Assembly: GCF_023208015.1 (NCBI RefSeq)
Contig: NZ_CP051627.1
Location: 2,170,001 to 2,234,000 of the forward strand
From: Thermobifida alba
Lineage (GTDB): Bacteria > Actinomycetota > Actinomycetes > Streptosporangiales > Streptosporangiaceae
Length of the DNA stretch: 64,000 bases
Direction of reading: 5' to 3'
Part shown: positions 24,679 to 33,629 of the stretch, piece by piece
How positions within the stretch are numbered: the first letter of the stretch is position 1
Layout: each line of letters begins with the position of its first letter
The notes under the pieces: model-generated
Told to the model about the DNA's origin: nothing
Database searches by the model: none
Seen by the model: the letters and a program-made list of their open reading frames with translations, nothing else
Translations under genes and position numbers: made by a program

Positions 24679-25917
24679 ATGAGTAACCGCGAAGTCGTCG
24701 TCACCGGCCTTGGAGCCAGCAGCCCTCTGGGAGGTGACGTCGCCACGACCTGGTCGGCGCTGCTCGAAGGTCGATCCGGTATCACCTCCCTGCCCGAGGA
24801 GTGGCACGAGAAGCTCCCCGTGCACTTCGCGGGCCTCCTCGCCGAGGAGCCTTCGGAGAAGCTGGAACGCCACCGGCTGCGCCGTCTGGACCGGACCCAG
24901 CAGCTGGCACTGATCACCGCGAAGGAGGCGTGGGCCGACGCGGGCTCCCCCGAGGTGGACCCGCTGCGCCTGGGCACCGTCGTGTCCAGCGGCATCGGCG
25001 GCATCCTGACCACCCTCAACCAGTACGACACCTTCCGGGAGAAGGGCTGGAAGCGGGTCTCGCCGTTCACGGTGCCGATGCTCATGCCCAACAGCCCGGC
25101 CGCCGCGGTGGCCCTGGAGTTCACCGCCCGCGCGGGCTCCCACGCCTCGGTGAGCGCCTGTGCGTCCAGTGCCGAGGCCATCGCCGACGGCATCAACCTG
25201 ATCCGCTCAGGCCGCGCCGACGTGGTGATCGCGGGTGGCTGCGAGGCGGCGATCCACCCGCTGAACATCGCCGCGTTCGCCGCGATGCGCGCGCTGTCGA
25301 CCCGCAACGACGACCCGCAGGGCGCCTCCCGCCCGTTCGACGTCAACCGGGACGGTTTCGTCATGGGTGAGGGCGCGGGGATGCTGGTCCTGGAGTCGGC
25401 CGAGCACGCCGCCGCGCGCGGCGCCCGGGTCTACGCGGTGGCCGCCGGCACCGGGTACACCTGCGACGCCTACGACATGGTGCAGCCCGACCCGGTGGGT
25501 GCGGGTGCGGCCCGCGCCATCTCCGCCGCGATCGCCGACGCGGGGCTGCGCCCCTCCGACATCGCGCACATCAACGCGCACGCCACGTCCACCCCCGCGG
25601 GCGACGTGCCCGAGACGGTGGCGATACGCACCGCGCTGGGCGACTCGGCCGCCGACGCGGTCGCGGTCACCTCCACCAAGTCCATGACCGGCCACCTGCT
25701 GGGCGGCGCCGGCGCGCTGGAGTCCATCGCGACTGTGCTGGCCCTGCACCACGGGGTGGTCCCCGCCACCATCAACGTCGAGGAACTCGACCCCGGGGTC
25801 GTGGTCGACGTGGTCGTGGACAAGCCGCGGGAGCTGCCCGCCGACGCGGTCGCCGCGCTCAACGACTCCTTCGGTTTCGGCGGCCACAACGTCGCCCTCG
25901 TGTTCCGCCGGCCCTGA
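24679..25917 (+). CDS. fabF: Beta-ketoacyl-ACP synthase II FabF
   Basis: 412 residues from ATG 24679, with GAAGGG upstream. It performs the elongating Claisen condensation with malonyl-ACP. Catalytic residues: Cys about 161 in VSACASSAEAIADG, His in INAHATSTPAGD and His in STKSMTGHLLGGAGALE; the GFGGHN ending is present. It opens REVVVTGLGASSPLGGDVATTW. Last gene of the fab operon. Confidence 0.95.
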   Translation: MSNREVVVTGLGASSPLGGDVATTWSALLEGRSGITSLPEEWHEKLPVHFAGLLAEEPSEKLERHRLRRLDRTQQLALITAKEAWADAGSPEVDPLRLGTVVSSGIGGILTTLNQYDTFREKGWKRVSPFTVPMLMPNSPAAAVALEFTARAGSHASVSACASSAEAIADGINLIRSGRADVVIAGGCEAAIHPLNIAAFAAMRALSTRNDDPQGASRPFDVNRDGFVMGEGAGMLVLESAEHAAARGARVYAVAAGTGYTCDAYDMVQPDPVGAGAARAISAAIADAGLRPSDIAHINAHATSTPAGDVPETVAIRTALGDSAADAVAVTSTKSMTGHLLGGAGALESIATVLALHHGVVPATINVEELDPGVVVDVVVDKPRELPADAVAALNDSFGFGGHNVALVFRRP

Positions 25918-26229
25918 CCGGTTCCGGCCGCGTGTCCGTCCGCTCCGCCGCGCGGCGGACGCGCGGCCCCGGGCACGGCGCCCTCCCGCTTCGTGGACGG
26001 CTCCGTCCCGCTCCGGGGCCGCGCCGCCGGTCCCGGCCACGGTGCTCCGGTGGTGCGGCCCCGGGACCGCTCCGCGGTGCGGCCCCCCGTCGGCGACAGG
26101 TACGATCACCGCCGTCTTCTGTGACGCCGCTCTCTCCCCGGCGCTTTCGGGCTGTCACACGGGGTCACCCGAAGAATTCAGGTCGTTTTCACCTCGCGGT
26201 CCTCCCTCCGCGCGCCCGGGACGGCGACC
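25918..26229. other. fabF-EAL gene gap
   Basis: 312 bases. A GTGAC...GTCAC pair with a long spacer is visible around 26121-26158, but no convincing terminator or promoter. I see nothing coding here. Confidence 0.4.
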
Positions 26230-27378
26230 ATGGGTGCTGTGTCCCCACAGACGAGTTTCCACGACGACACGCGACTCGCCCCCGCCCCGGCCGCTGACCT
26301 CCCGGTGGTCCTGCGTCCGGTCGTCGACCTGGACTCGGGCGCGGTCCTGGCGGTCGAGGCCGTGCGTCCCTTCGGGCGGCGGCCCGGTGCGGACGTGGCC
26401 GCGCTGACCGAACTCCTGGGCCGCACCGCCCGTGAGGCCGCGGAGCGCGAGAGCCTGCTCCCCCTGGTCCTCCCTGTTCCCGCCCGGCTGCTGACGGCCG
26501 GCCGGGAGCCTTTCGTGCTGCTGGAGGAGACCCTGCGCCGGAGCGGGCGCCGGCCGCGCGACATCACGCTCATGGTGGACGCCGACCTCCGTCTGCTGCC
26601 CCGCGAGCACCTCGTCAAAGCCCTCGCCGCTCTCCGCGCACTGGGTTTCCGGTACGCGTTCGACACCGCCCGGATCCCGCCGGACCTGCTCGTGGAGACC
26701 GCCCCGTTCCTGTTCCGCATCGACGGCGCGCTGATCTCCGGGCTGCCCGACAACGAGCGGTTCGCCGCGATCGTGGACGGGATGACCCGCATCGGACGCG
26801 GCGCCGGAACGTTTCCCCTGGCCTCCGGGGTGACCTCGGTGGCGCAACTGGTGGCGCTGCGTCGGACGGGGGTGCGCCTGGCACAGGGGCCGCTGTTCGC
26901 GGGGGACGACTGGGCTCCGGGGGACCGCGTCGCCCAGATCCCGGACCTGTCCCTGGCCCCGACCGCACCGGACTCCGTCTCCGGCCCCAGGGTGTCGGAG
27001 TTCCTGGTCCCGGCGGTCACCATGACCACCGAGGCGACCGCCCAGGACGTGCTGGACGCGTTCAGCAACGACTCCGCGCTCAACAGCGTCACCCTGCTCG
27101 ACCACCGCGAGCGTCCGGTGGCCACCCTGGACCGGGCGCGCTTCCTGCTCGCCATCACCGGCCCCTACGGGCACGCGCTGTACGCGAAACGTCCGGCCCG
27201 GAAACTGGCCGACCCGCCCAAGACCGTGCCGTGCACCGCTCCCGCACTGGCCGCGCTGCGCACCGCCGGCTCCGACCAGGAGCGGGTCTACGACGACCTC
27301 GTCGCCGTCAACGAGTTCGGGCAGTGCATGGGCGTGGTCCACGTCGGCGACATCATCCGCGGCCTGTCCCGGAGCTGA
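26230..27378 (+). CDS. Degenerate EAL-domain protein with CBS-like C-terminus
   Basis: 382 residues from ATG 26230; the ribosome binding site is weak. Residues about 20-240 follow the EAL phosphodiesterase fold (LPVVLRPVVDLDSGAVLAVEAVRPF; later IPPDLLVETAPFLFRIDGALISGLPDN; LVALRRTGVRLAQGPLFA). The EAL signature is EAV, the usual DDFGxG is replaced by FDTARIP, and the metal-binding acids are not evident, so it probably does not cleave c-di-GMP. The C-terminal 130 residues resemble a CBS-pair region (TMTTEATAQDVLDAFSND, VTLLDHRERPVATLDRARFLL, DDLVAVNEFGQCMGVVHVGDIIRGL). It may be a nucleotide-binding sensor. Confidence 0.75.
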   Translation: MGAVSPQTSFHDDTRLAPAPAADLPVVLRPVVDLDSGAVLAVEAVRPFGRRPGADVAALTELLGRTAREAAERESLLPLVLPVPARLLTAGREPFVLLEETLRRSGRRPRDITLMVDADLRLLPREHLVKALAALRALGFRYAFDTARIPPDLLVETAPFLFRIDGALISGLPDNERFAAIVDGMTRIGRGAGTFPLASGVTSVAQLVALRRTGVRLAQGPLFAGDDWAPGDRVAQIPDLSLAPTAPDSVSGPRVSEFLVPAVTMTTEATAQDVLDAFSNDSALNSVTLLDHRERPVATLDRARFLLAITGPYGHALYAKRPARKLADPPKTVPCTAPALAALRTAGSDQERVYDDLVAVNEFGQCMGVVHVGDIIRGLSRS

Positions 27379-27471
27379 GCGCCACGGCGGGCACACAGCC
27401 CCGGAACGCTCCGTGCCGACCGGCGCGAGGGGCCCTCTGGGAGCGGGGCCCCGGGGCGTGCCCGTCTCCGG

Positions 27472-28374
27472 TCAGTCCGAGCGGCTCTCCTCCGCCTCCA
27501 GCAGGGTGGCGGCCAGTTCGGTCAACTGGGGGCGCTTGGGCAGCAGGCCGTCGCCGCTGGACCGGCCCATGAGCCGACGTCCCAGCCACGGCACCAGGTA
27601 CCGCAGCGCCCACTGACGGGTTTCACGGCGGCGCAGGACGCGGGGAAGGGGAACGTGGGGGGTGGGCCAGGGGTTCGTCCACAGCGCCCGGGGGCCGATG
27701 GGGTGGCCGAGCAGCTCGGCGATGCGGGCCGCGACGATCTGGTGTCCCGCCGAGTTGAAGTGCAGGCGGTCCACACTCCAGGCGCGCGGGTCGTTGAGGG
27801 CGTCCAACGCCCACAGGTCCACGATGTCGACGCCGTTGCGTTCGGCGATCGCACGCAGGTGCATGCTGAACACCGCGATACGGCCGCGGTACACCCGCAG
27901 TACCGGAACCCATCCGGTGTCGTGCCCCGACAGCATGACCACCCGGATGCCCGCGTCGAGCAGTCGGCGGATCCCCCGTTCGTACCGCAGGGCGAGCTGG
28001 TCGAGGTCGGTGTTGGGCCGCAGTACGTCGTTGCCCCCGGCGTGCACGGTCACCAGGTCGGGGGCGAAGTCCAGGGTCTGCTCCAACTGTTCACCGAAGA
28101 TGTGGTGGATGCGGCGGCCGCGCACCGCGAGGTTGGCGTAGCGGAACCCCGGCGTCCTGGTGCTGAGGTGCTCGGCGAGCCGGTCGGCGAACCCCCGGTA
28201 GGTGCCGTCGGGGTTGGGGTCGTCCAGCCCCTCGGTGATGCTGTCCCCGATGGCCACGTAGGAGCGGATGACCGCGGGGTGGGCCGCCGGTGCGCGATGG
28301 GACGGCTCCTGGCCGGGACCGTTGGTGTCCCCCGTCGACCGCAGGGGGGAGGTTCCCTTGTCTGAGCTGGTCAA
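27472..28374 (-). CDS. SGNH/GDSL hydrolase
   Basis: 300 residues from TTG 28374, with GAGAGGG five bases upstream. The SGNH blocks are SYVAIGDSITEGLDD (nucleophile Ser), ANLAVRGRRIHHIFG (Gly), VTVHAGGNDVL (Asn) and WSVDRLHFNSAGHQIVA (Asp and His). No signal peptide: the first 35 residues are polar. Family members are esterases or lipases of broad specificity; the substrate is unknown. It is convergent with the EAL gene. Confidence 0.88.
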   Translation of the reverse strand: MTSSDKGTSPLRSTGDTNGPGQEPSHRAPAAHPAVIRSYVAIGDSITEGLDDPNPDGTYRGFADRLAEHLSTRTPGFRYANLAVRGRRIHHIFGEQLEQTLDFAPDLVTVHAGGNDVLRPNTDLDQLALRYERGIRRLLDAGIRVVMLSGHDTGWVPVLRVYRGRIAVFSMHLRAIAERNGVDIVDLWALDALNDPRAWSVDRLHFNSAGHQIVAARIAELLGHPIGPRALWTNPWPTPHVPLPRVLRRRETRQWALRYLVPWLGRRLMGRSSGDGLLPKRPQLTELAATLLEAEESRSD

Positions 28375-28845
28375 GTGACCCTCTCTTTCTCAGGTGGTCG
28401 GCGCTTCGCGGGTTTTCGTGTGCGGCTGCCGCGCCCCGACACGGCACCGTGGTGCCGGCTGGCTCCGCGGTACCGGGCCACGGGGGGTGAACGCCGGGGC
28501 GGCGCGGGGCCCGTGGCCACCACCGCACACCGGAGCTTTCGGACCTCGCAGGGGGCGACGCCGCCCCGGTGGGGCGGACCGCTCCGGATGTCGTGGCCGT
28601 TGGGACCGTACCCCCGTCGCGCCGCCTGCCGCCGACACCCGACCGGACCGCGCCGACCACCGCCGCAACCGGTGTGCGGGCGGCCTCCGTGCCACGGTCG
28701 ATGTGTCAGGGTGAGGTGCGGGGGTACGAAGAGTCAGATAAGCATACCGCCGACGAACACCGGCGGTTGGTGGAGGCTGTCTCGACGCCGAGTGCTTCGG
28801 GCCGCGGTGCGGCCGTCTCCGAGACCGCCGAGGAGGTCGAGAACC
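28375..28845. other. SGNH-sseB divergent gap, no gene found
   Basis: 471 bases between divergent genes. The stretch around 28730-28750 (AGTCAGATAAGCATACC) is AT-rich compared with its flanks and may hold a promoter. Nothing else stands out, and the long frames across it have no protein-like composition. Confidence 0.4.
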
Positions 28846-29304
28846 GTGGCCACCCATCCTGATTCCGGGTCCGCCGACTCCGTTCCGTTCCCCGTCAACC
28901 CGGTGGAGCAGGCACTGGCCGCCGTGGTCTCGACGCTGGGCGTCGCCGGCGTCGAGGAGTCCGCCGCGGACGGTACCGACCCCGTGGCGGACTTCCTCGA
29001 CGCCCTGCGCGGCGGCTCCGTGTGGGTACCGCTCCCCTCGGGGGCGGGGCCGCAGGACGACGGCTCGGTCTCCCTTCCCACCCTGGACGTGGACGGGGAG
29101 CTGTTCGTCCCGGTCTTCACCTCCCAGGAGCAGTTGAACGTGCGCAGCGGCGACCTGCCCTTCGCGGTCGTCACCGCCGGGGAGTTGGCGTCCGCCCTGC
29201 CCGCGGGGGTGGGGATGGCGGTCAACCCGGGCAACACGATGAGCGTGCCGATCGACGCGGAGACGGTGCACTTCCTGGGGTCCTCCTCCGGGCCCGGGGA
29301 GTGA
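28846..29304 (+). CDS. SseB-family protein
   Basis: 152 residues from GTG 28846, with AGGAGG nine bases upstream. SseB N-terminal domain features: NPVEQALAAVVS, DFLDALRGGSVWVPLP, DGELFVPVFTSQEQLNV and PAGVGMAVNPGNTMSVPIDAETV. Actinobacterial genomes have several such short proteins; no function is established. The large unrecognised gene at 29656 follows on the same strand. Confidence 0.8.
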   Translation: MATHPDSGSADSVPFPVNPVEQALAAVVSTLGVAGVEESAADGTDPVADFLDALRGGSVWVPLPSGAGPQDDGSVSLPTLDVDGELFVPVFTSQEQLNVRSGDLPFAVVTAGELASALPAGVGMAVNPGNTMSVPIDAETVHFLGSSSGPGE

Positions 29305-29655
29305 CCGCGCACGAGGACCGTCCCCGGCCCTTCCGAGGGCACGAAAACCCCGTCAAAACCGCCCAATAGGACACATGGGCGGATTGCCCGACAGGCACCT
29401 TCTTGGGGTACTCTCAGGATTTCCCGTTGGGCACTACACAGGACGCTTCGCCCCACGTACGATCTGCGGGGACCGGCACCGTCAGCGCCGCAGCAGTGCT
29501 TGCCCCCACGCGCGCACTGCCTCCGGCCGACAGGTCCTGTCCCTCCCCATTCCTGTCCGCCTGCCAGGAGCGTAGTGTGTAGCGCATAACCGGACATCCG
29601 TGTCGTTCTCGCACATTCAGCGAGTCGTGTCCCAGGAGGTCGAGGTCCCCCGTCG
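29305..29655. other. sseB-HTH gene gap
   Basis: 351 bases. From about 29340 it is less GC-rich than its flanks (runs of A after CGAAAACCCCGTCAAAAC). An extended-spacing pair TTGCCC/TACTCT occurs near 29384-29414 but the spacing of 19 is poor. CCCAGGAGG at 29630-29638 is the ribosome binding site of the next gene. No small ORF looks credible. Confidence 0.4.
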
Positions 29656-31812
29656 ATGAACGCCGTTTCGCCGATCAGCCTCACCGACCTCGTTCCCGCC
29701 CTGCGGTGGAGCAAGTCGCCCGACACCACCGCGGTCCTGCGGCATCCCCGGTTGGTGGACGGCTGGTGGCGGTCGCTCCCCCTGCCCCGCGTACTCGACA
29801 TCGCCGGCCCCACCTGGCTGGCGCACTGCCTGGCCCGTCTCTCCGTCGAACAGTGGGACCACCTGGAGGTCTGCGAGTTCGTACCGACCCTGCGCGGGCT
29901 CACGGTGGACCTGGCGGAGATCGCCGAGCCCGTACGCGGCGCGGTGCAGAGTACCGCTGGTGACTGGGAGCGGCTGGTCCACGCCTCCCCCCGGACGATG
30001 CGCTCCTGGGACTTCCCCAACAACTGCGACGTCCTCGAAGTCGTCGGCACGGTGATGTGGCAGTCGATCCTCCCGTTCACCGGCGGCCCCCTCAACGGTC
30101 CGGCCCCCTCCCCCGCCCTGGTGATCGAGGCCGTACGCACCATCGCGAACTGGATGCCCGCCTCCGCCCCGGACCACGTGCGCAACGCGATGGCCTACCT
30201 CACCGAGGCCACCGGAGCCGACTCCGCCGGCCCCACCACCGACTCCGTCAAGGGCACGCAGTCCCCGGCCACACGCGCCATCCGGACGCTGCGCGCCCTG
30301 CGGGCCCAGCGTGACCGCGAACTCGCCGCGGAGGAGGACGGCGCCGCCTCCCCGTCCCCCTCTCCCGCCCCGGACCCCAAGGAGCCGGTGCCGCTGCTGG
30401 CCCGGCGCGGCGGCAGCCCCCTGCTCGGTCCCGGTGGAACCCTGCGCCGTCCGGCCTTCGGACCGCCCAAGGCCCTGCGCGACCAGTCCCGGGAACCGGC
30501 CGCCTCCGCCAAGGCCGACACGTCCACGAACGCTCCCGAACTGGGCACGCACCCACTGATCGACCTGTTCGAGCAGCTGTGCCGGGAGTGGAACGACCTG
30601 GAGCGGCTCATCGCCACCGAACGGCTGTTCACCGCCGAGCCGACCAGCATCCGGCTGCTCGCCGACCAGCTCCAGATGGACATCGGTGCGCTGCGCGCCG
30701 CACAGCGCACCGTCGAGGAGCGGCTGCTGCAGTGGCTCAACTCCCCGGTGGGCGCCCCGCTGGCCAAGCACCTGCGCGAGGTGTCCGACCAGCTCGGGGT
30801 GGCCACCACCATCGACCTGCTGGTCAACGCGCACCCCGACCATCCGGTCGACGTGCCCTCCCTGGGCATCCCGCTGTGGCAGATCGTCATGACGCTGTTC
30901 ACCGACCGGCGCCTGGACGACAACTGGCTGCTCGCCACCGACACCGGGTACCTGCGCCGGCAGACCCGCCAGCTCCTCGCCGACCAGCCCAGCCTCAGCG
31001 AGGCGGGTACCCGGCTGGGTCGGCTCGGCATCCGCCCCCAGGCGTTGCGCGCGTGGCTGCTGAGCACCCCGGGGGTCAGTCTCCAGGACGGGCGGGTCCT
31101 GGTCGACGAGAGCGTGCCGTTGAACGCCGCCGAGCCCGCGGGCGGCTACGGCGGCCACACCGCGTTCCCCGCCGCCCCGCAGACCACCACCAACGGTCTG
31201 CCCATCCGCCGCCGCCCCGCCGAGTCCAAGGCCGCCGCAGAGTCGAAACCGAGCGTGGCCGCTTCGGCACGCTGCTTCCGGGCCCCGGACGGACGCTGGT
31301 GGCACCGCGTCGACGTGACCGCCGACCAGCTCAACGGCGCCCCGGTCGCCGTGCCGCCGGGCTACGCCGCGCACCTGGGGCTGCAGCCCGGGCGCCTGCT
31401 GTGCCTCACCGGTCCCGGTGCGGACCTGCTGGTCCTCGTCTGGCGGGACCAGGCCGCGTTCGACTCGCTGCGTCCGCTGCTGCGCCGTCTGGGCGCCCAG
31501 CCCGGCGACCGGCTGTTCATCACCGTCAACGGCGACCGGCTGGACTCCCGTCTGCTGCAGGCCTCCGCGGTCCCCGCCGACAGCGGCCCGCTCGGCCTGG
31601 CGTTGAGCCTGACCGGGTACACCGCCCAGGCCACTCCCGAGGAGGCCCTCGACATCATCGCCCGTCGGATCAGCGAGGCCGACGAGGGTTTCACCGGTAC
31701 CCCGGCCGAACTGCTCAACCTGCTGAGCAGCCGTGGCGACGAGGACATCGCGGAGCAGTTGCGCCTCTCCCTGCACTCCGCCCCGGTCCAGGTCCAGCAG
31801 CGGCTGGCCTAG
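29656..31812 (+). CDS. Large protein of unknown function with sigma-region-4-like and winged-HTH segments
   Basis: 718 residues from ATG 29656 (AGGAGG upstream). I do not recognise the family. Residues 1-195 are a folded N-terminal domain (LVPALRWSKSPDTTAVLRHP). Residues 196-300 are a low-complexity Arg/Ser/Pro linker. Residues 300-490 look DNA-binding: ERLIATERLFTAEPTSIRLL and ADQLQMDIGALRAAQRTVEE resemble sigma region 4, and QLLADQPSLSEAGTRLGRLG resembles a winged HTH. Another linker (490-530) precedes a C-terminal domain of beta type (VDVTADQLNGAPVAVPPGYA, GLQPGRLLCLTGPG, RRLGAQPGDRLFITVNGDRL). It could be a large transcriptional regulator. The SseB gene is its only same-strand neighbour. 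Confidence 0.6.
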   Translation: MNAVSPISLTDLVPALRWSKSPDTTAVLRHPRLVDGWWRSLPLPRVLDIAGPTWLAHCLARLSVEQWDHLEVCEFVPTLRGLTVDLAEIAEPVRGAVQSTAGDWERLVHASPRTMRSWDFPNNCDVLEVVGTVMWQSILPFTGGPLNGPAPSPALVIEAVRTIANWMPASAPDHVRNAMAYLTEATGADSAGPTTDSVKGTQSPATRAIRTLRALRAQRDRELAAEEDGAASPSPSPAPDPKEPVPLLARRGGSPLLGPGGTLRRPAFGPPKALRDQSREPAASAKADTSTNAPELGTHPLIDLFEQLCREWNDLERLIATERLFTAEPTSIRLLADQLQMDIGALRAAQRTVEERLLQWLNSPVGAPLAKHLREVSDQLGVATTIDLLVNAHPDHPVDVPSLGIPLWQIVMTLFTDRRLDDNWLLATDTGYLRRQTRQLLADQPSLSEAGTRLGRLGIRPQALRAWLLSTPGVSLQDGRVLVDESVPLNAAEPAGGYGGHTAFPAAPQTTTNGLPIRRRPAESKAAAESKPSVAASARCFRAPDGRWWHRVDVTADQLNGAPVAVPPGYAAHLGLQPGRLLCLTGPGADLLVLVWRDQAAFDSLRPLLRRLGAQPGDRLFITVNGDRLDSRLLQASAVPADSGPLGLALSLTGYTAQATPEEALDIIARRISEADEGFTGTPAELLNLLSSRGDEDIAEQLRLSLHSAPVQVQQRLA

Positions 31813-31876
31813 CCCGCCGGGGGGACGTCCTCCGCCGTCCCGAAGGGACACCGGGGCCGTCCCCCCCCCCGGCGGG
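31813..31876. terminator. Hairpin with C10 tract between convergent genes
   Basis: CCCGCCGGGGGG (31813-31824) pairs with six Cs plus GGCGGG (31865-31876); ACG/CGT extends it with a four-base bulge. The run of ten Cs at 31861-31870 is the longest homopolymer noted in the window. It separates the gene ending at 31812 from the convergent MBL gene ending at 31878. Confidence 0.5.
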
Positions 31877-31877
31877 G

Positions 31878-32612
31878 TCAGGGCGGACCCGCGGCGGCCG
31901 CACGCTCCGCCGCGCTGAGCACGCCCTCCCGCCAGGGGCGGCCGTGGCCGGGAAACACCACCGCGGCCCGGGTGGCCGCCAGCGCCTGCAGCGAGTCGAG
32001 CGCCCGGGCGCTGTCCGCCGTCGCGGCTCCCGAGACGCTCTGCGGCCCCGCACCCCCGGGGTAGGGGGCGAGGGCCACCAGGGCGTCTCCGGTGGTGACC
32101 GCGTCGTGCCCGGGAAGACGCGGTGCGCAGTGGCCGGGAGTGAACACGGCCCTGGGGTGTCCGGGAATGCCGAGTTCCTGCCCCGGGACGAGTTCCGACG
32201 GTTCGGTGACCCCGTTGACCGTGGGCGCGCCCGCCGCGACCATGCCCGCGAGGACGGGGACGCCGCCCGGGTGGCGCAGCGGATACCACAGCCGGCTGTT
32301 CTCGTGCTGGTACTGGGAGGGGTGGGCGGCGACGAAGTTCTCCTCCGGGTGGGCCCACACCGGCACCCGCCACTGCCCGCGCAGCCGCTCCGCGAGTCCC
32401 AGGTGGTCGAAGTGCGCGTGGGTGGGCACGACCGCCCGGACCTGCTCGGGCTCCGTTCCGATGGCCCGCAACGCGCGCAGCGGCACCGGCCAGGCCGCGG
32501 GCAGCCCGGTGTCCACGACCGTGACGCCGTCGCCGTCGGCCACCAGGTACATGGTGGTGTGGGCGTGTCCGCTCCGGTGGATTCCCGGCGGTGTGTTCCC
32601 GTCCGCCGTCAT
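31878..32612 (-). CDS. MBL-fold metallo-hydrolase
   Basis: 244 residues from ATG 32612; the start overlaps the stop of the upstream DUF1269 gene by four bases (ATGA), which supports it over longer versions. The metal motif is VVPTHAHFDHLGLAERL (HxHxDH), with further ligand histidines in FTPGHCAPRLPGHDAV and VVFPGHGRPW, and aspartate in TTGDALVAL. This resembles the glyoxalase-II/lactonase-like hydrolases; substrate unknown. Confidence 0.85.
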   Translation of the reverse strand: MTADGNTPPGIHRSGHAHTTMYLVADGDGVTVVDTGLPAAWPVPLRALRAIGTEPEQVRAVVPTHAHFDHLGLAERLRGQWRVPVWAHPEENFVAAHPSQYQHENSRLWYPLRHPGGVPVLAGMVAAGAPTVNGVTEPSELVPGQELGIPGHPRAVFTPGHCAPRLPGHDAVTTGDALVALAPYPGGAGPQSVSGAATADSARALDSLQALAATRAAVVFPGHGRPWREGVLSAAERAAAAGPP

Positions 32613-33127
32613 CCTCCCCGTCCCGGTGCGGACGGCGCCGTCTCCTCGCCGCGCAGCGCCCTGACGAGCTCCTGCTCCTCCCGGCGGGACAGGCTGGTCT
32701 CCAGCACGACCGGCTCCAACGGTCGCAACGCCTCGACGACGCGGTCCCTGGTGGCCGAGTGGACCAGCAGGAACACCGCGGCCCGGCCCCCGTCGAGCTG
32801 GTGTCCGATCTGGCGGATCATGCCGTCGTCGATACCGATGTCGGTCAGTTTGCCCGCGACGGCGCCGGCCGCCGCCCCCACCGCCAGGCCGAGCGCGGGC
32901 GAGAGGAACAGCGCCCCGACCAGGGTGCCCCACAGGGCGCCGCCCGCGGCGCCCACACCGGTCGCGCTCAGCGTCTGCTGGATGCGCGGCTTGCCGCGGG
33001 CGTCCTTGTAGACGTAGGCGGCGTCCTTCAACCGCAGCAGCTCGTGCCGGGCCAGGTCGTCGGCGATGTCGAGGGCCTGCTCCGCCCGGTCCCGGTCGGC
33101 TACGCCGAACACCACCAGATGGGTCAT
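32609..33127 (-). CDS. DUF1269-type membrane protein
   Basis: 172 residues from ATG 33127. It opens MTHLVVFGVADRDRAEQALDIADDLARHELL and contains a Gly/Ala-rich double transmembrane hairpin (VGAAGGALWGTLVGALFLSPALGLAVG and AAAGAVAGKLTDIGIDD), then VFLLVHSATRDRVVEALRPL, all as in DUF1269 (COG4803). The glycine-rich hairpin resembles glycine-zipper membrane proteins. It is translationally coupled to the MBL gene. Function unknown. Confidence 0.82.
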   Translation of the reverse strand: MTHLVVFGVADRDRAEQALDIADDLARHELLRLKDAAYVYKDARGKPRIQQTLSATGVGAAGGALWGTLVGALFLSPALGLAVGAAAGAVAGKLTDIGIDDGMIRQIGHQLDGGRAAVFLLVHSATRDRVVEALRPLEPVVLETSLSRREEQELVRALRGEETAPSAPGRGG

Positions 33128-33211
33128 GGCCGTCTCCTCCCGGGTCGTCGTTCCCCTCCCCTATCCGGGGGACGCCGTGCCTCACCCGGGCGCGTGCCAA
33201 GAAACGGCAAA

Positions 33212-33238
33212 CGCCCGCGGCCGGCGGGGCCGCGGGCG
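33212..33238 (-). terminator. suf operon terminator
   Basis: Perfect 11-bp arms (33212-33222 and 33228-33238) around a five-base loop. On the minus strand it is followed by TTTGCCGTTT, and it lies 26 bases beyond the sufT stop. Confidence 0.7.
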
Positions 33239-33263
33239 GAAGGTCACGGACGACGCAAGCGGG

Positions 33264-33629
33264 TCAGACGTTGAAACCGAGCATCCGCAGCTGGTCCCGG
33301 CCGTCCTCGGTGATCTTGTCCGGCCCCCACGGCGGCATCCAGACCCAGTTGATCTTGACCTCGCGGTCGAACTCCTCCAGCGCGCTGGCGGCCTGGTCCT
33401 CCAGGACGTCGGTGAGCGGACAGGCGGCGCTGGTCAGCGTCATGTCGATGACGATGTCCCGCTCGTCCACGTTGATGCCGTAGACCAGACCGAGATCGAC
33501 GATGTTGACGCCCAGTTCGGGGTCGATGACGTCCTTGAGGGCGTCGGTGATCTCCTCCAGCAGCGCCTCGTCCACCTCGGCGGCCGGAGCCTGCGCGGTC
33601 TGGGCAGCCTCCTCGTTTCCGGTGGTCAT
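33264..33629 (-). CDS. sufT: Iron-sulfur assembly factor SufT-like (DUF59/MIP18 domain)
   Basis: 121 residues from ATG 33629, overlapping the sufU stop by four bases. The DUF59 core is complete: EITDALKDVIDPELGVNIVDLGLVYGI, IDMTLTSAACPLTDVLEDQA (conserved Cys) and INWVWMPPWGPDKITEDGRDQLR. Such proteins help load or transfer Fe-S clusters. It is the last gene of the suf operon. Confidence 0.9.
   Translation of the reverse strand: MTTGNEEAAQTAQAPAAEVDEALLEEITDALKDVIDPELGVNIVDLGLVYGINVDERDIVIDMTLTSAACPLTDVLEDQAASALEEFDREVKINWVWMPPWGPDKITEDGRDQLRMLGFNV

Noticed and set aside
28734-30185. 483-residue minus-strand frame across the sseB region
   Set aside because: Mixed low-complexity sequence, no ribosome binding site, and it spans sseB, a gap and the start of the next gene.
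29617-32373. 918-residue antisense frame opposite the 718-residue protein
   Set aside because: It is Gly/Val/Gln-rich and repetitive, and it overlaps two convincing genes. The sense frame has a good ribosome binding site and folded segments.
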